Source: an uncultured Bacteroidales bacterium
GTDB taxonomy: Bacteria > Bacteroidota > Bacteroidia > Bacteroidales > UBA932
Reading direction: 5' to 3'
DNA: 64,000 bases
Assembly (NCBI GenBank): GCA_944326365.1
Contig: CALVDR010000001.1
Location: forward strand, 124,001-188,000
Of the stretch, positions 33,783 through 43,639 are shown piece after piece (the stretch's first letter is position 1; each line of letters opens with the position of its first letter). The translations under genes and the position numbers were made by a program. A model generated the notes under the pieces. It was not told the origin of the DNA. It worked only from the letters and a program-made list of their open reading frames with translations, and searched no databases.

Positions 33783-34706
33783 TCACTGTCCGTCCTGCCT
33801 TTCGGAGCCGGCTTCCGCCCTATGCTTCAGGGTCATGCAGTAGAACTTGTCTCTGGCCAGCTGGGCCTTGAGCTGAGTGAATGATGAAAACCTTATTTCC
33901 TCCCTGATACGGCGGAGGAAAGTGAGCCTGATGTCGAGTCCGTATATGTCCTCGCCGAAATCGAAGATATTCGTCTCGATGGTACGGGCGTTGCCTTCCC
34001 GCACTGTAGGGCGGTTTCCGATATTGCACATGCCGTAGAACTCCCGGCCGACAGTATCCACCTTGACAAAATATACACCGTTCGCGGGCACGAGTTTCAG
34101 AGGTTCATACAGCTGCATGTTCGCAGTAGGGAATCCCAGCACCCTGGAACCTATGCGCTCGCCCGACACGACGACACCGAAAAGGGAATAATCATATCCC
34201 AGCATCTGTGCGGCTCTCACCACGCCTCCCCGTTCCAGCTCATCCCTGATTTTCGTGGAGCTTACGTCCAGCCCATGCCCGGAAACGACCTTCTCCGTCC
34301 ATATCACATCCAGCCCCGCATCTTCGGCTGTGCGGCGGACTTCAGATGCGTTTCTGGCATCGCTTCCCATTCTGTTGTCATAGCCCAGCACGATGGCTTT
34401 CGCACCATATCTGCCGATCAGATATTTTTCAAAGTATTCTCTGGCGGTCAATGCCCCGAATTCCTTCGTGAAAGGTATGACCTCCACTCTGTCCACTCCC
34501 AGATCCTTCAGGAGAGCTTTCTTTTCGGACATGGATGTAAGCAGCCTGAGGCTGCGTGCCTCCTGCTGCAAAACAGTACGGGGATGAGGCCAGAATGTCA
34601 CCACCATGCTCTCATCCCCTCTGTCATGTGCAGCCTTGACCAGCCGCCCTATCACAAGACGGTGCCCGATATGGACACCGTCGAAAAATCCGGTCGCTAC
34701 AACCAT
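33783..34706 (-). CDS. ribF: Bifunctional riboflavin kinase / FAD synthetase
   Basis: Makes FMN from riboflavin and then FAD. It has 307 residues. The N-terminal adenylyltransferase domain carries GFFDGVHIGHRLVI and the SSTKIRDELERG motif. The C-terminal kinase domain shows GFPTANMQ and GMCNIGNRPT. It starts 12 nt after the glycogen synthase-phosphorylase gene, so it may be read through from the glycogen island. Confidence 0.95.
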   Translation of the reverse strand: MVVATGFFDGVHIGHRLVIGRLVKAAHDRGDESMVVTFWPHPRTVLQQEARSLRLLTSMSEKKALLKDLGVDRVEVIPFTKEFGALTAREYFEKYLIGRYGAKAIVLGYDNRMGSDARNASEVRRTAEDAGLDVIWTEKVVSGHGLDVSSTKIRDELERGGVVRAAQMLGYDYSLFGVVVSGERIGSRVLGFPTANMQLYEPLKLVPANGVYFVKVDTVGREFYGMCNIGNRPTVREGNARTIETNIFDFGEDIYGLDIRLTFLRRIREEIRFSSFTQLKAQLARDKFYCMTLKHRAEAGSERQDGQ

Positions 34707-34718
34707 TTCAGGAAAATG

Positions 34719-37700
34719 CTACAGCCACTTCACCAGTTCGAAATCCTGTCTGTGAGGCAGAAGGTCGTTCTTGGCATAAATGCGCGCAGCTACCTGATAA
34801 AGTCCTGCCACCTCAGGTGTGATGACAGCCTGATATGTGGCCACACCGTCATTGAGAGAAACAGGAGAGAATTCGGCTATCGAACTGATATGAAGTTTCC
34901 CTTTCGAATCGGTAGTGGCAAACAGCATCTCCACGCCGATCTCCTCAGGCTTGAGGTCGCCTATATTGAGAACGACTTCCGACTTGAATTCCTTGCCCAG
35001 AGAAATGTCCTCATTGGCGCTGTCAGGCTTGATCATGGACACGAAACTTACATTCTGCCATTCGCGGCGGAGATGTCTCTTCCAGTCGGCGATCTGTCTG
35101 GCGACAGCGAAATCATTGGCCGCAAGGCTTTCAAATCTCTTGGACTGAGGGTCGTAGTACTGGTTTATGTAGTCGGTCAGCATCCTATTCGTAGTGAAGT
35201 TGCATGCTACCTGGGCTATGGTGTTCTTTATGTACTCGAGCCAGTCGGATGAACGTCCGGTAGAGCGGCTGATGTTGTAGAATGTAGGAGCGATGTCGTT
35301 CTCTATGATAGTGTAGATGGTAGCGGCATCGAGTTCGTCCTGATAGTTCTGGTCCTGGTAAGTCCTTTCCATCGGGAGAGCCCATCCTGCACCAGGCTTG
35401 TAGCCTTCCACCCACCAGCCGTCGAGAACAGAGAAATGCATGACGCCGTTCATGGCTGCTTTCTCACCTGATGTACCTGATGCCTCAAGCGGCCTTGTAG
35501 GGTTGTTCATCCACACGTCCACGCCCTGTACAAGGTACTTCGCGAGGGTGATGTCGTAGTTAGGCACGAAGACGATCTTTCCTATGAACTGCGGCATCTT
35601 CGAGATGTCCACTATGCTCTTGATCAGGTCCTGGCCTGCCTTGTCTGCAGGATGCGCCTTGCCGGCGAAGATAAACTGAACCGGTCTTTCAGGATTGTTC
35701 ACGATCTCGTTCAGCCTGTCAAGGTCGCGGAACAGGAGGTGTGCCCTCTTGTAGGTAGCGAATCTGCGGGCGAAACCTATGGTCAGCACATCGTCCCTGA
35801 GAGTCTCCTTGATGGTGACTATCTGGCGAGGTGAATAGTGGTTGGCCACGGAAGTGTCCGAAAGCCTTTCCTTGATCTCTGCTATGAGCTTTTTCCTCAA
35901 TGTGGTGCGCACATTCCAGATGTCGGCATCAGAGACCTTGTATATACCCTCGAAGCAGGATTTGTCGTAGTGGTGTGTCTTGAACTCTTCTCCGAAGACT
36001 TTCGCATGAATCTCCTTCCACTCCGGAGCGGTCCATGTAGGATAATGGACTCCGTTCGTGACGTAGCTGACATGCAGCTCTTCAGGCAGATAGCCGGGCC
36101 ACATGTTTGCAAAAATGTCGCGGCTGACTTCCCCGTGAAGCCATGACACTCCGTTCACTTCCTGAGAGATATTCGCAGCGAGAATGCTCATGGAGAACTT
36201 CTCGTTCACATCGTTTCCGTTGATCTTTCCGAGTCCCATCATGGTCTCCCAGTCGATCTTGAGTCTCTGAGGATAATGTCCTATGTATTTTCTCAGAAGG
36301 CCTTCATCGAATGAGTCATGTCCGGCAGGCACCGGTGTATGGGTAGTGAAGAGAGATGACGATCTTACGAGTTCAAGAGCCTCAGGATAGTCCATGTTGC
36401 CGTCCTGGATGTATTCCCGGAGTCTTTCGAGACCGGTAAATGCGGCATGGCCTTCATTGCAGTGGTATACCTGAGTGTTTATGCCAAGTTTCCTGAGCGC
36501 ACGTATACCGCCGACTCCGAGGAGAAGCTCCTGCTTGAGCCTGTTTTCCCAGTCGCCTCCGTAAAGGTGGTGTGTCACAGACCTGTCTTCAGGCAGGTTT
36601 TCCTCATAGTCCGTATCCATGAGATAGAGTTCCGTCCTTCCGACGTCCACTCTCCAGAGCCTTGCATTCAGATTCCTGCCAGGGAAGGCGACACTTACTG
36701 TCATCCAGTTTCCGTTGGCATCCCTTACAGGAGTAGCCGGAATCTTCATGAAGTCCTGTGCATCGTATTTTGACACCTGGTCACCCTGGGCGGAAAGCAC
36801 CTGGGTGAAATATCCGTAACGGTAGAGAAGACCTACAGCCACGAGATTCACGTTCATGTCACTGGTCTCTTTCAGGTAGTCTCCTGCCAGGATTCCGAGA
36901 CCGCCGGAGTAAATCTTCAACGATGTGTCCAGACCATACTCCATGCAGAAATATGCGATGGACGGATCCTTCCTTTCAGACTTCAGGGCCATATATGAAT
37001 TGAACTCGTTCATGACAAGATTCAGCTCGCCCATGAATTCAGTGTTCTTTTCCAGATCACGGAACCTTTTCAGGCTCACTTTGTCAAGCATGGCGATAGG
37101 GTTTTCCCCTGTCTCCTTCCATGCCTTCGGGTCGATTTTCCTGAAGATATTCTTGGCGGATTCATTCCAGCACCACCAGAGATTTCTGGACAATGTTTCC
37201 AGATCTTTCAGACCGTCAGGCAGATGTCTCGATATCAGGACGCTGTTCCATGACGGCTTGTTCACGTCTATTTTCTTGTACTGCATTGGTTTGTCACTCT
37301 TAAATTTAGGGAAAGCTCCCCTGTCTGTGATTATTTTGTTAAGGGCTTCAGCATAAGCCTGCTTGTAATATACGATATTGTTTTCCCACAGGGCTATCTC
37401 GGAAACATCCTTCGCGTTGTCCATATACCGTTTGCGGTCATCCTTGGTGAGACGTGCGATCTCTTTCACACGCTCCACGACTCCGTCCACGACCTGCGGA
37501 TAATTCGAGTCATCCCTGTCCAGGACAGTGATGCCCGGATGGTCCTTGTGATAATGGCTCTTCACCCAAAGCCCGAAACCTGCGAGAGTGGTAGTGAGGG
37601 TAGGTACCTTGAAAGCCAGACTTTCAAGAGGAGTATAGCCCCACGGCTCGTAATATGACGGGAACAGCGCCAGATCAAGGCCTACTATGAGATCATAGTA

Positions 37701-38957
37701 AGTCATGTCAAATACGCCGTCGTTTCCGTTCAGATATGACGGGATGAAATATACTTTCACCTTGTCTCCTGCGGCGTTGTTGAAATGGAGTTCGTCAAGC
37801 CTTCTGGAGATGGTATCATACTCCCTGTTCATCAGGTAATGCGAAGTCCTGGTGACATAATCCGATTCCTTCCCGTGCAGTTTGGCCACCAGCTCGCGGT
37901 CAGGACCGTTGTGTCCCGACGGGATCATGATGAAAGCCTGTATGCTCTTGCCCTGAAAATCAGACTTGTTCAGCTTGTCCAGAGCGTCGATGAAGACATC
38001 GATGCCTTTGTTCTTGTACTCATAGCGGCCTCCGATACCTATGAAAATGGAATTCTCCGGCACTGTCTCTCCGGACATGGCCGTAGCCACCTGTACAAGC
38101 TTGTCCCTGGCGGCGGATCTGACCATAGGGTAGTCTTCTTCCGACGGTGTGAAACTGTTCTCGAAACCGTTCGGCGTCACGATATCCACCTTGCGGCCGA
38201 GGAACTGACGGCACTCATTGGCCGTGATATCACTCACCGTGGTGAACACATCAGCGTTCTGCGCTGAGTATTTTTCCAGCGAATGCCTTGCTATGACGTT
38301 GAAATCCCTGGCTTTCTGATCCCCGTCATACAGATTCATCGAATCGTACAGCGGGACATTGTTTCCTGCCAGACATCTGCCCACCACAGTGGCATGCGTA
38401 GTGAATACCGTAGCTACAGGCAGTCCTGACTGCTTGATATAGAGAAGACCTGCACCTGTCTGCCATTCATGGAACTGTGCCACAACCCTGTCGGCAGGGG
38501 AAAGATTGAACCTGTAGAAGCTTTCTATCACCTTACCGGCAGCGTAGCCGAAAAGCGCCGATTCCACATAGTCCCAATTTCCAGTCAAGGAGTCTACACC
38601 GAAATGCAGCCAGTATTCTGTCAGGATTTCTGATTTTTTTGTAAGAAACTGTTTGAAATCTACGAGGATAGCGACAGGGGATCCGGGAATGTTCCATTTT
38701 CCGATCGATATTCTCAAGCCTTCGGCTTCAGCCTGGGCTTTCCAGTCCTTGTACAGGCCCGGGTCTTCAATGAAGTCTGGATTGCTTTTGTCAGACTCCA
38801 TCCAGACATCAGGACCGATCAGAATATGATGCCTCTTTAATTCCGTTTTAAGGTAGAGGGCCTTGGTGGCTATCACCGTATAAATACCCCCTACCTTATT
38901 GCAGACCTCCCAGCTTACCTCAAAAAGATAATCCGGTCTGATCAAATCGTTGTTCAT
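34719..38957 (-). CDS. Fused GT3 glycogen synthase and GT35 alpha-glucan phosphorylase
   Basis: Single frame of 1412 residues joining both directions of glycogen metabolism. Residues 1 to about 555 are a GT3, eukaryote-like glycogen synthase: FEVSWEVCNKVGGIYTVIAT opens it, and FPSYYEPWGYTPLESLAF is the C-terminal donor-binding region. From about 570 to 1400 follows a short-form GT35 phosphorylase with YFCMEYGLDTSLKIYSGGLG, the HNEGH-like CNEGHAAFTGLER, and the PLP lysine in EASGTSGEKAAMNG (about residue 1160). No stop or frameshift interrupts the joint. In Bacteroides the two are, as far as I recall, adjacent separate genes. It is 6 nt after the GH57 gene. Confidence 0.92.
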   Translation of the reverse strand: MNNDLIRPDYLFEVSWEVCNKVGGIYTVIATKALYLKTELKRHHILIGPDVWMESDKSNPDFIEDPGLYKDWKAQAEAEGLRISIGKWNIPGSPVAILVDFKQFLTKKSEILTEYWLHFGVDSLTGNWDYVESALFGYAAGKVIESFYRFNLSPADRVVAQFHEWQTGAGLLYIKQSGLPVATVFTTHATVVGRCLAGNNVPLYDSMNLYDGDQKARDFNVIARHSLEKYSAQNADVFTTVSDITANECRQFLGRKVDIVTPNGFENSFTPSEEDYPMVRSAARDKLVQVATAMSGETVPENSIFIGIGGRYEYKNKGIDVFIDALDKLNKSDFQGKSIQAFIMIPSGHNGPDRELVAKLHGKESDYVTRTSHYLMNREYDTISRRLDELHFNNAAGDKVKVYFIPSYLNGNDGVFDMTYYDLIVGLDLALFPSYYEPWGYTPLESLAFKVPTLTTTLAGFGLWVKSHYHKDHPGITVLDRDDSNYPQVVDGVVERVKEIARLTKDDRKRYMDNAKDVSEIALWENNIVYYKQAYAEALNKIITDRGAFPKFKSDKPMQYKKIDVNKPSWNSVLISRHLPDGLKDLETLSRNLWWCWNESAKNIFRKIDPKAWKETGENPIAMLDKVSLKRFRDLEKNTEFMGELNLVMNEFNSYMALKSERKDPSIAYFCMEYGLDTSLKIYSGGLGILAGDYLKETSDMNVNLVAVGLLYRYGYFTQVLSAQGDQVSKYDAQDFMKIPATPVRDANGNWMTVSVAFPGRNLNARLWRVDVGRTELYLMDTDYEENLPEDRSVTHHLYGGDWENRLKQELLLGVGGIRALRKLGINTQVYHCNEGHAAFTGLERLREYIQDGNMDYPEALELVRSSSLFTTHTPVPAGHDSFDEGLLRKYIGHYPQRLKIDWETMMGLGKINGNDVNEKFSMSILAANISQEVNGVSWLHGEVSRDIFANMWPGYLPEELHVSYVTNGVHYPTWTAPEWKEIHAKVFGEEFKTHHYDKSCFEGIYKVSDADIWNVRTTLRKKLIAEIKERLSDTSVANHYSPRQIVTIKETLRDDVLTIGFARRFATYKRAHLLFRDLDRLNEIVNNPERPVQFIFAGKAHPADKAGQDLIKSIVDISKMPQFIGKIVFVPNYDITLAKYLVQGVDVWMNNPTRPLEASGTSGEKAAMNGVMHFSVLDGWWVEGYKPGAGWALPMERTYQDQNYQDELDAATIYTIIENDIAPTFYNISRSTGRSSDWLEYIKNTIAQVACNFTTNRMLTDYINQYYDPQSKRFESLAANDFAVARQIADWKRHLRREWQNVSFVSMIKPDSANEDISLGKEFKSEVVLNIGDLKPEEIGVEMLFATTDSKGKLHISSIAEFSPVSLNDGVATYQAVITPEVAGLYQVAARIYAKNDLLPHRQDFELVKWL

Positions 38958-38963
38958 CTAAAT

Positions 38964-40331
38964 CTATTTCTTCGTTTTTGCCGTTTTCCTTACAGACGGT
39001 TTTTTGCCTGCGGCCTCGGCGGAAGTCTTCGCAGACTTCTTTTCAGCGGTCTTTTTCACAGGCTTCTTTTCTGCAGCAGCAGACTTTGCCTTGGCAGACA
39101 CCGTCTTCTTTTCGGCTGCAAAGTTAACATCTGAAACGGAAATTGCATCATCCACCCTCAAAATAAAATCGCTAAGAACATTCATATAATTTATAAATGC
39201 CTCATACGGAGTATCATACGGGTTGAAATATTTATGCACTGCACCGTCTGAGAAGAACTTGGTACACATATAATAGAAATGGTCGCTCTCCTGAAGATGT
39301 CCGAAATCAGACCAGAGGTCGCTGTTTTCATTCAGAAGCGAGATCTTCTCGGTGACATTGTACAGCTTCTTGAATGCATCGCTCTGAAGTTCGTTTCCGA
39401 GCCATGCTGTGATATCCCGTTCTTCATCAGCCCATGAAATAGGGTCGGGAACATCGAGGGAAGCCACTGCCTTGTGCTTGCGTCCTGCCTGCTCCGGTGT
39501 CACGAACTCGAACTCGCCGTCCTTGATGACCACGTCAGGGAAATATCTCAGGAAGTCAAAGATACCGCTCTGGGCTTTCTGGTGCTCGCCGAATGTCTCG
39601 TAATCCATGAAGAGGTTCACGATCTCGTCATTCTGTGCGGAAGCCTTGATCCAGCCGAGGAACTTGTCCCCCGTAAGAGGCCAGTCCTGCCAGTTCTTGT
39701 CCGAGAATCTGAATGCTATATCATCACTGAGTGTATAATTCCTGAGGAGGAGCTTGAGCTTCGGAGCCAGGGCGCCTGCATATACATAGTTAGGGCTCTT
39801 CCATCCGAGGACATGCTTTGCGCCTTCGGTCAGCATGGTCTTGAAGCCCATGTCATAAACCATAGAACCTATCTCGTCGGAATAGATAAGCTCTGTATTC
39901 CTGAACGACTTCGGAGTGATGCCGAAATAGTGCTCGATGGTTTCCTTGTGTTTCTCCACCTGACGTTTGAACTCAGTCGGGGAAGCGATGGCTGCCAGAG
40001 AGTGGTAATATGTCTCGGCAAGGAATTCCACGCAGCCCGTTCCTGCCAGCTTGCGGAAACTGTCGATTACCTCAGGTGCATATCTGTCGAACTGTTCGAG
40101 TACTGAACCGGAGATGGAGAAAGCCACCTTGAACTGTCCCTTATGGGAGTTGATGAGATCCAGCAGAAGTTCGTTTGCAGGAAGATAGCATCTCTGCGCC
40201 ACCCTGCGGAGGATGGTCCTGTTCGCGAAATCGTCATAGTAGTGGGAATCCTTTCCGATATCGAAGAATCTATATAACCTCAATCTGTTAGGCTGGTGCA
40301 CCTGGAAATACAGGCATATACTTTTTTTCAT
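38964..40331 (-). CDS. GH57 alpha-amylase-like protein with basic H1-like tail
   Basis: Glycoside hydrolase family 57, 455 residues, acting on alpha-glucans. The N-terminus SICLYFQVHQPNRLRLYRFF is the family opening, FRNTELIYSDEIG precedes the nucleophile region, and MDYETFGEHQ is the conserved fourth region. The last ~50 residues consist almost only of Lys, Ala, Ser and Thr (for example KKPVKKTAEKKSAKTS), which is unusual for this family. It lies 23 nt after the GT4 gene and 6 nt before the fusion gene. Confidence 0.9.
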   Translation of the reverse strand: MKKSICLYFQVHQPNRLRLYRFFDIGKDSHYYDDFANRTILRRVAQRCYLPANELLLDLINSHKGQFKVAFSISGSVLEQFDRYAPEVIDSFRKLAGTGCVEFLAETYYHSLAAIASPTEFKRQVEKHKETIEHYFGITPKSFRNTELIYSDEIGSMVYDMGFKTMLTEGAKHVLGWKSPNYVYAGALAPKLKLLLRNYTLSDDIAFRFSDKNWQDWPLTGDKFLGWIKASAQNDEIVNLFMDYETFGEHQKAQSGIFDFLRYFPDVVIKDGEFEFVTPEQAGRKHKAVASLDVPDPISWADEERDITAWLGNELQSDAFKKLYNVTEKISLLNENSDLWSDFGHLQESDHFYYMCTKFFSDGAVHKYFNPYDTPYEAFINYMNVLSDFILRVDDAISVSDVNFAAEKKTVSAKAKSAAAEKKPVKKTAEKKSAKTSAEAAGKKPSVRKTAKTKK

Positions 40332-40354
40332 TGTTCTGAAATTTTAAGTTTAGA

Positions 40355-41647
40355 CTATTTGATTATTACTGACTCGTAAACCTTCTTGATCTTGTAGGCG
40401 GCGTTGTTCCACTTGAGGGCGTCCACTTCATCACGTCCGCAGCGCGCTGCCATATCCGACATGGCCGGGTAGTTCAGCAGACCGTACATGGCATCAGCCA
40501 TCGCATCTATATCCCAGAAATCCACCTTGATGGCGTATTTCAGGACTTCAGCGACACCGGACTGCTTGGAAATGATGGACGGAACATTCGTCTGCATGGC
40601 CTCAAGCGGAGAAATACCGAACGGCTCAGATACCGAAGGCATCACGTATACGTCCGACAGCGCGAACATTTTCTGTACGTCAGCTCCGCGGAGGAAACCG
40701 GTAAAGTGGAACTTGTCGGAGATACCCAGTCTGGCGACATGGCGTATGCATCGGTTCATCATGTCACCGCTGCCGGCCATCACGAACCTGACATGGTTGC
40801 ACCTCTTGAGGACTTTCGCGGCGGCCTCGATGAAATATTCAGGACCCTTCTGGAACGTGATACGGCCAAGGAAGGTAACTACCTTGTCCTTCACTCCCCT
40901 TTCGACCTCTATGGTCTTGCGGTCGCTGAAGTCCACTGCGTTGTGGACAGCCACCACCTTGTCCGGAGAAATACCGTATTTGTTTATCACGATATTCCTC
41001 GTGAGCTCGCTCACTGCGATTACTTTGTCAGCAGCCTCCATACCTTTTCTTTCGAGGTCATATACCCTCGTATCGATCTTGTCATCGCTGCTCCTGTCGA
41101 AGGAAGTAGCGTGGACATGCACTACGAGAGGCTTGCCTGTAAGCTGCTTTGCAGCTATTCCGGCCAGATATGTCAGCCAGTCATGGGCATGGATGACATC
41201 GAATTCGTCGGCGTGCTGAAGGGCGATCGTGGCGCCTACCATGGCATATCTTGCCACCTCTTCCATCAGGTTTTCGCCGTATTTGCCGGAAAACTTGTAT
41301 TTCTGCCCGTACTGGACCCTGAAACCTTTGATCTGGCGTTTCCTCTCTTCTTCCACCATTTTGGTGAAATCCTGAGGGTCCACATAAGGCACCATATTCG
41401 AGCCGATATGAATGAACCTCACCTTTCCGAGGAATTCATCGACCGAAGTAGATACAGTATCTACAGGGACATCACTTGCATTTATGATCTTCACGGCGCT
41501 CTGGTCCTCGTCACCTGAAGCCGACGGCATCACGAAAAGCACGTCCACATCATTGGCGGCAAGACCTTTGGTCATACCGTAGCAAGCCGTTCCCAATCCT
41601 CCTGCTATGTGAGGAGGAAATTCCCAACCGAACATCAGAACTTTCAT
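40355..41647 (-). CDS. GT4/GT5-like glycosyltransferase (glycogen/starch synthase type)
   Basis: GT-B glycosyltransferase of 430 residues. The N-terminus FGWEFPPHIAGGLGTACYG is the glycine-rich acceptor loop, and SVSEPFGISPLEAMQTN is the donor-binding E-x7-E motif. A likely elongator or initiator of alpha-glucan, given its place between the debranching enzyme (2 nt) and GH57 (23 nt). Donor specificity (UDP- or ADP-glucose) cannot be read. It is distinct from the GT3 domain in the fusion gene, so the island has two synthase-like proteins. Confidence 0.88.
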   Translation of the reverse strand: MKVLMFGWEFPPHIAGGLGTACYGMTKGLAANDVDVLFVMPSASGDEDQSAVKIINASDVPVDTVSTSVDEFLGKVRFIHIGSNMVPYVDPQDFTKMVEEERKRQIKGFRVQYGQKYKFSGKYGENLMEEVARYAMVGATIALQHADEFDVIHAHDWLTYLAGIAAKQLTGKPLVVHVHATSFDRSSDDKIDTRVYDLERKGMEAADKVIAVSELTRNIVINKYGISPDKVVAVHNAVDFSDRKTIEVERGVKDKVVTFLGRITFQKGPEYFIEAAAKVLKRCNHVRFVMAGSGDMMNRCIRHVARLGISDKFHFTGFLRGADVQKMFALSDVYVMPSVSEPFGISPLEAMQTNVPSIISKQSGVAEVLKYAIKVDFWDIDAMADAMYGLLNYPAMSDMAARCGRDEVDALKWNNAAYKIKKVYESVIIK

Positions 41648-41649
41648 AA

Positions 41650-43611
41650 CTATTCCTCCTTCCTGTATTTGTTCATCAGATAGTCCACTCTCAGAAGCGC
41701 AGCGGTGCTGCAGGCCGAAGCGATGGCCCCGTGAGCCTCGTGAGGAGGGTCTCCGTCATAAAGTTCGGAGAATGCGCCTACGCCATGCTTGTTTATGTCA
41801 GCGTAGAAGCCCTCGGTCAGATATTCAGCCTTCTTGTAGAAATTGGACCCCATCATCTTGAAACAGATGTTCACATACGGATCGAGAAGGATAGGGAATG
41901 CACAGCCCTGATAGTATGCCAGGTCACGGTCTGTCTGCGAACCCTCGTATACTCCCCTGTACATCACGTTGCGAGGTGAAAGTGTCCTGATTCCCCTGCG
42001 GGTAACCAGTTCGTTGTTCACGGTCATCACCACATCGGACTTGATCATGTCCTCTACAGGAGAATAGTCCAGGCTGATGGCATAGAGCTGGTTCGGCCTT
42101 ACGTCCATGTTCTGTCCGGAGTTGTCGACATAGTCGGCGAGGTATCCGGCTTCATAGTTCCAGAACGTCTTCTGATAGTTTTCCTCGATCAGATCACGTA
42201 TCGGCGACCATTTCCCGACAAATTCGTTCTTTCTCTTCGGCCCGTATTTCGTCTCCATATCGATGGCGAAGCATACCGCGTTGTACCACATGGCGTTCGT
42301 CTCGACCTGATAGCCGGCACGTTCGGTAACAGGATGTCCGCCCACGTATGTGTTCATCCATGAAAGGGCGACTCCGTCCATCTGTGCCCAGAGAAGTCCG
42401 TTCGGATGCATGGCCACTTCGTTCCTGTGACCCGGAAGATAGCTTTCGAGAATTCCTTTCAGAGTGGCGCCGTACTTTTTCCATACCTTCTTGGCGGCAT
42501 CCTTTTCTCCTTTCTCATCTTCGAGGAAATGGATATACTGCTGTACCGTATCGGTCAGCAGAAGCGGAGCCTCCACCTGGGTAGTCCTGTGGAAGAGCCT
42601 TTCCTGTTCGTCTGCGATGAGATTGTCCAGAATCTCTTCGAATTCCTCGCAGTTCCCGTCGGCATAAAGTGTAAGTCCCGGCAGGGAAAGCACCGTTTCC
42701 CTGAGAAGTCCGGTCTCAAGCCATGAGAAACCTGCATTTATGCGCTTGTGCCCGTTTCTTGAGCATTTGAGCATGTCGGCATTCCTGACCAGAAGATCAT
42801 GATAGTTGTGAATGTCGCCCAGACGCTTGAGTGCATCCGTAAATTTGCGTTTGAGTGCTTTCGGCTCGTCTTCGGCCACTGACGCGGAGAAGACGATGCT
42901 GTCTCCCGGCTTCATGGAAACAGTGAAGAAACCAGGCACGAAAAGGTCTTCCTTGCAGCTGAATCCGCGGCGCATCTCATCCGAGTAGGTGATGCCGTTG
43001 TACCAGTATGGAAGCGACTTGAACTGCGTCTTGGCGCTTATCTGCATGTTCAGTTCAGGAAAATCTTCGTAAAGCCTGAACGAAACGCCGTTCTGGATTT
43101 CCTTATAGTCTGTCACAGCCTCCGGATTCTGGCTTGTCAGGCTGTGCACGCTTCTGAATGCAAGGAAAGGCTTGAGCATGAGAGTAGCCTTTTCCGGTGC
43201 GGAGATAAGATGGTACTTGATCAGTACCTGATCCGTATCAGGAGCCATAAGGATAGTCTTGCTGAACATGATTTCGCCTACCTTGTAGACGATTTCCGGA
43301 GCCGGGTCAGCATCGAAATCGACTATATACTTATGACCTCTCGGTTCATAGACATCACCGTAGCAGTGAATGCCGAGGTTGAATTGCTTGCCCCCCACGA
43401 CAAGACTCTCGTCCAGAGATGACAGAAGGATGAAATTCCCTCCGCCCAGCTTGTCGACCGGAACTGCAAGAAGTCCATGGTAGCGCCTTGTATTGCAAGT
43501 CACGATGGATGTGTTGCAATAGGCCCCTGTCTTGTTCGCCACAATGATCTCCCTTTTGAGCGAATACTCCAGGTTTACCAATTCTGACTTGTTGAATTTC
43601 AAAAAAGCCAT
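41650..43611 (-). CDS. Glycogen debranching enzyme (amylo-alpha-1,6-glucosidase, GH133)
   Basis: Protein of 653 residues with an N-terminal GDE_N beta domain (TRRYHGLLAVPVDKLGGGNF) and a C-terminal (alpha/alpha)6 catalytic domain. Segments such as LYADGNCEEFEE, MHPNGLLWAQMDGVALSW and VDNSGQNMDVRPNQLYA fit the family. It hydrolyses alpha-1,6 branch points. It is 2 nt before the GT4 gene and 28 nt after the branching enzyme gene. No signal peptide; acts in the cytosol. Confidence 0.92.
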   Translation of the reverse strand: MAFLKFNKSELVNLEYSLKREIIVANKTGAYCNTSIVTCNTRRYHGLLAVPVDKLGGGNFILLSSLDESLVVGGKQFNLGIHCYGDVYEPRGHKYIVDFDADPAPEIVYKVGEIMFSKTILMAPDTDQVLIKYHLISAPEKATLMLKPFLAFRSVHSLTSQNPEAVTDYKEIQNGVSFRLYEDFPELNMQISAKTQFKSLPYWYNGITYSDEMRRGFSCKEDLFVPGFFTVSMKPGDSIVFSASVAEDEPKALKRKFTDALKRLGDIHNYHDLLVRNADMLKCSRNGHKRINAGFSWLETGLLRETVLSLPGLTLYADGNCEEFEEILDNLIADEQERLFHRTTQVEAPLLLTDTVQQYIHFLEDEKGEKDAAKKVWKKYGATLKGILESYLPGHRNEVAMHPNGLLWAQMDGVALSWMNTYVGGHPVTERAGYQVETNAMWYNAVCFAIDMETKYGPKRKNEFVGKWSPIRDLIEENYQKTFWNYEAGYLADYVDNSGQNMDVRPNQLYAISLDYSPVEDMIKSDVVMTVNNELVTRRGIRTLSPRNVMYRGVYEGSQTDRDLAYYQGCAFPILLDPYVNICFKMMGSNFYKKAEYLTEGFYADINKHGVGAFSELYDGDPPHEAHGAIASACSTAALLRVDYLMNKYRKEE

Positions 43612-43639
43612 AATGTTTGATATTATAGGTTAATAATTT

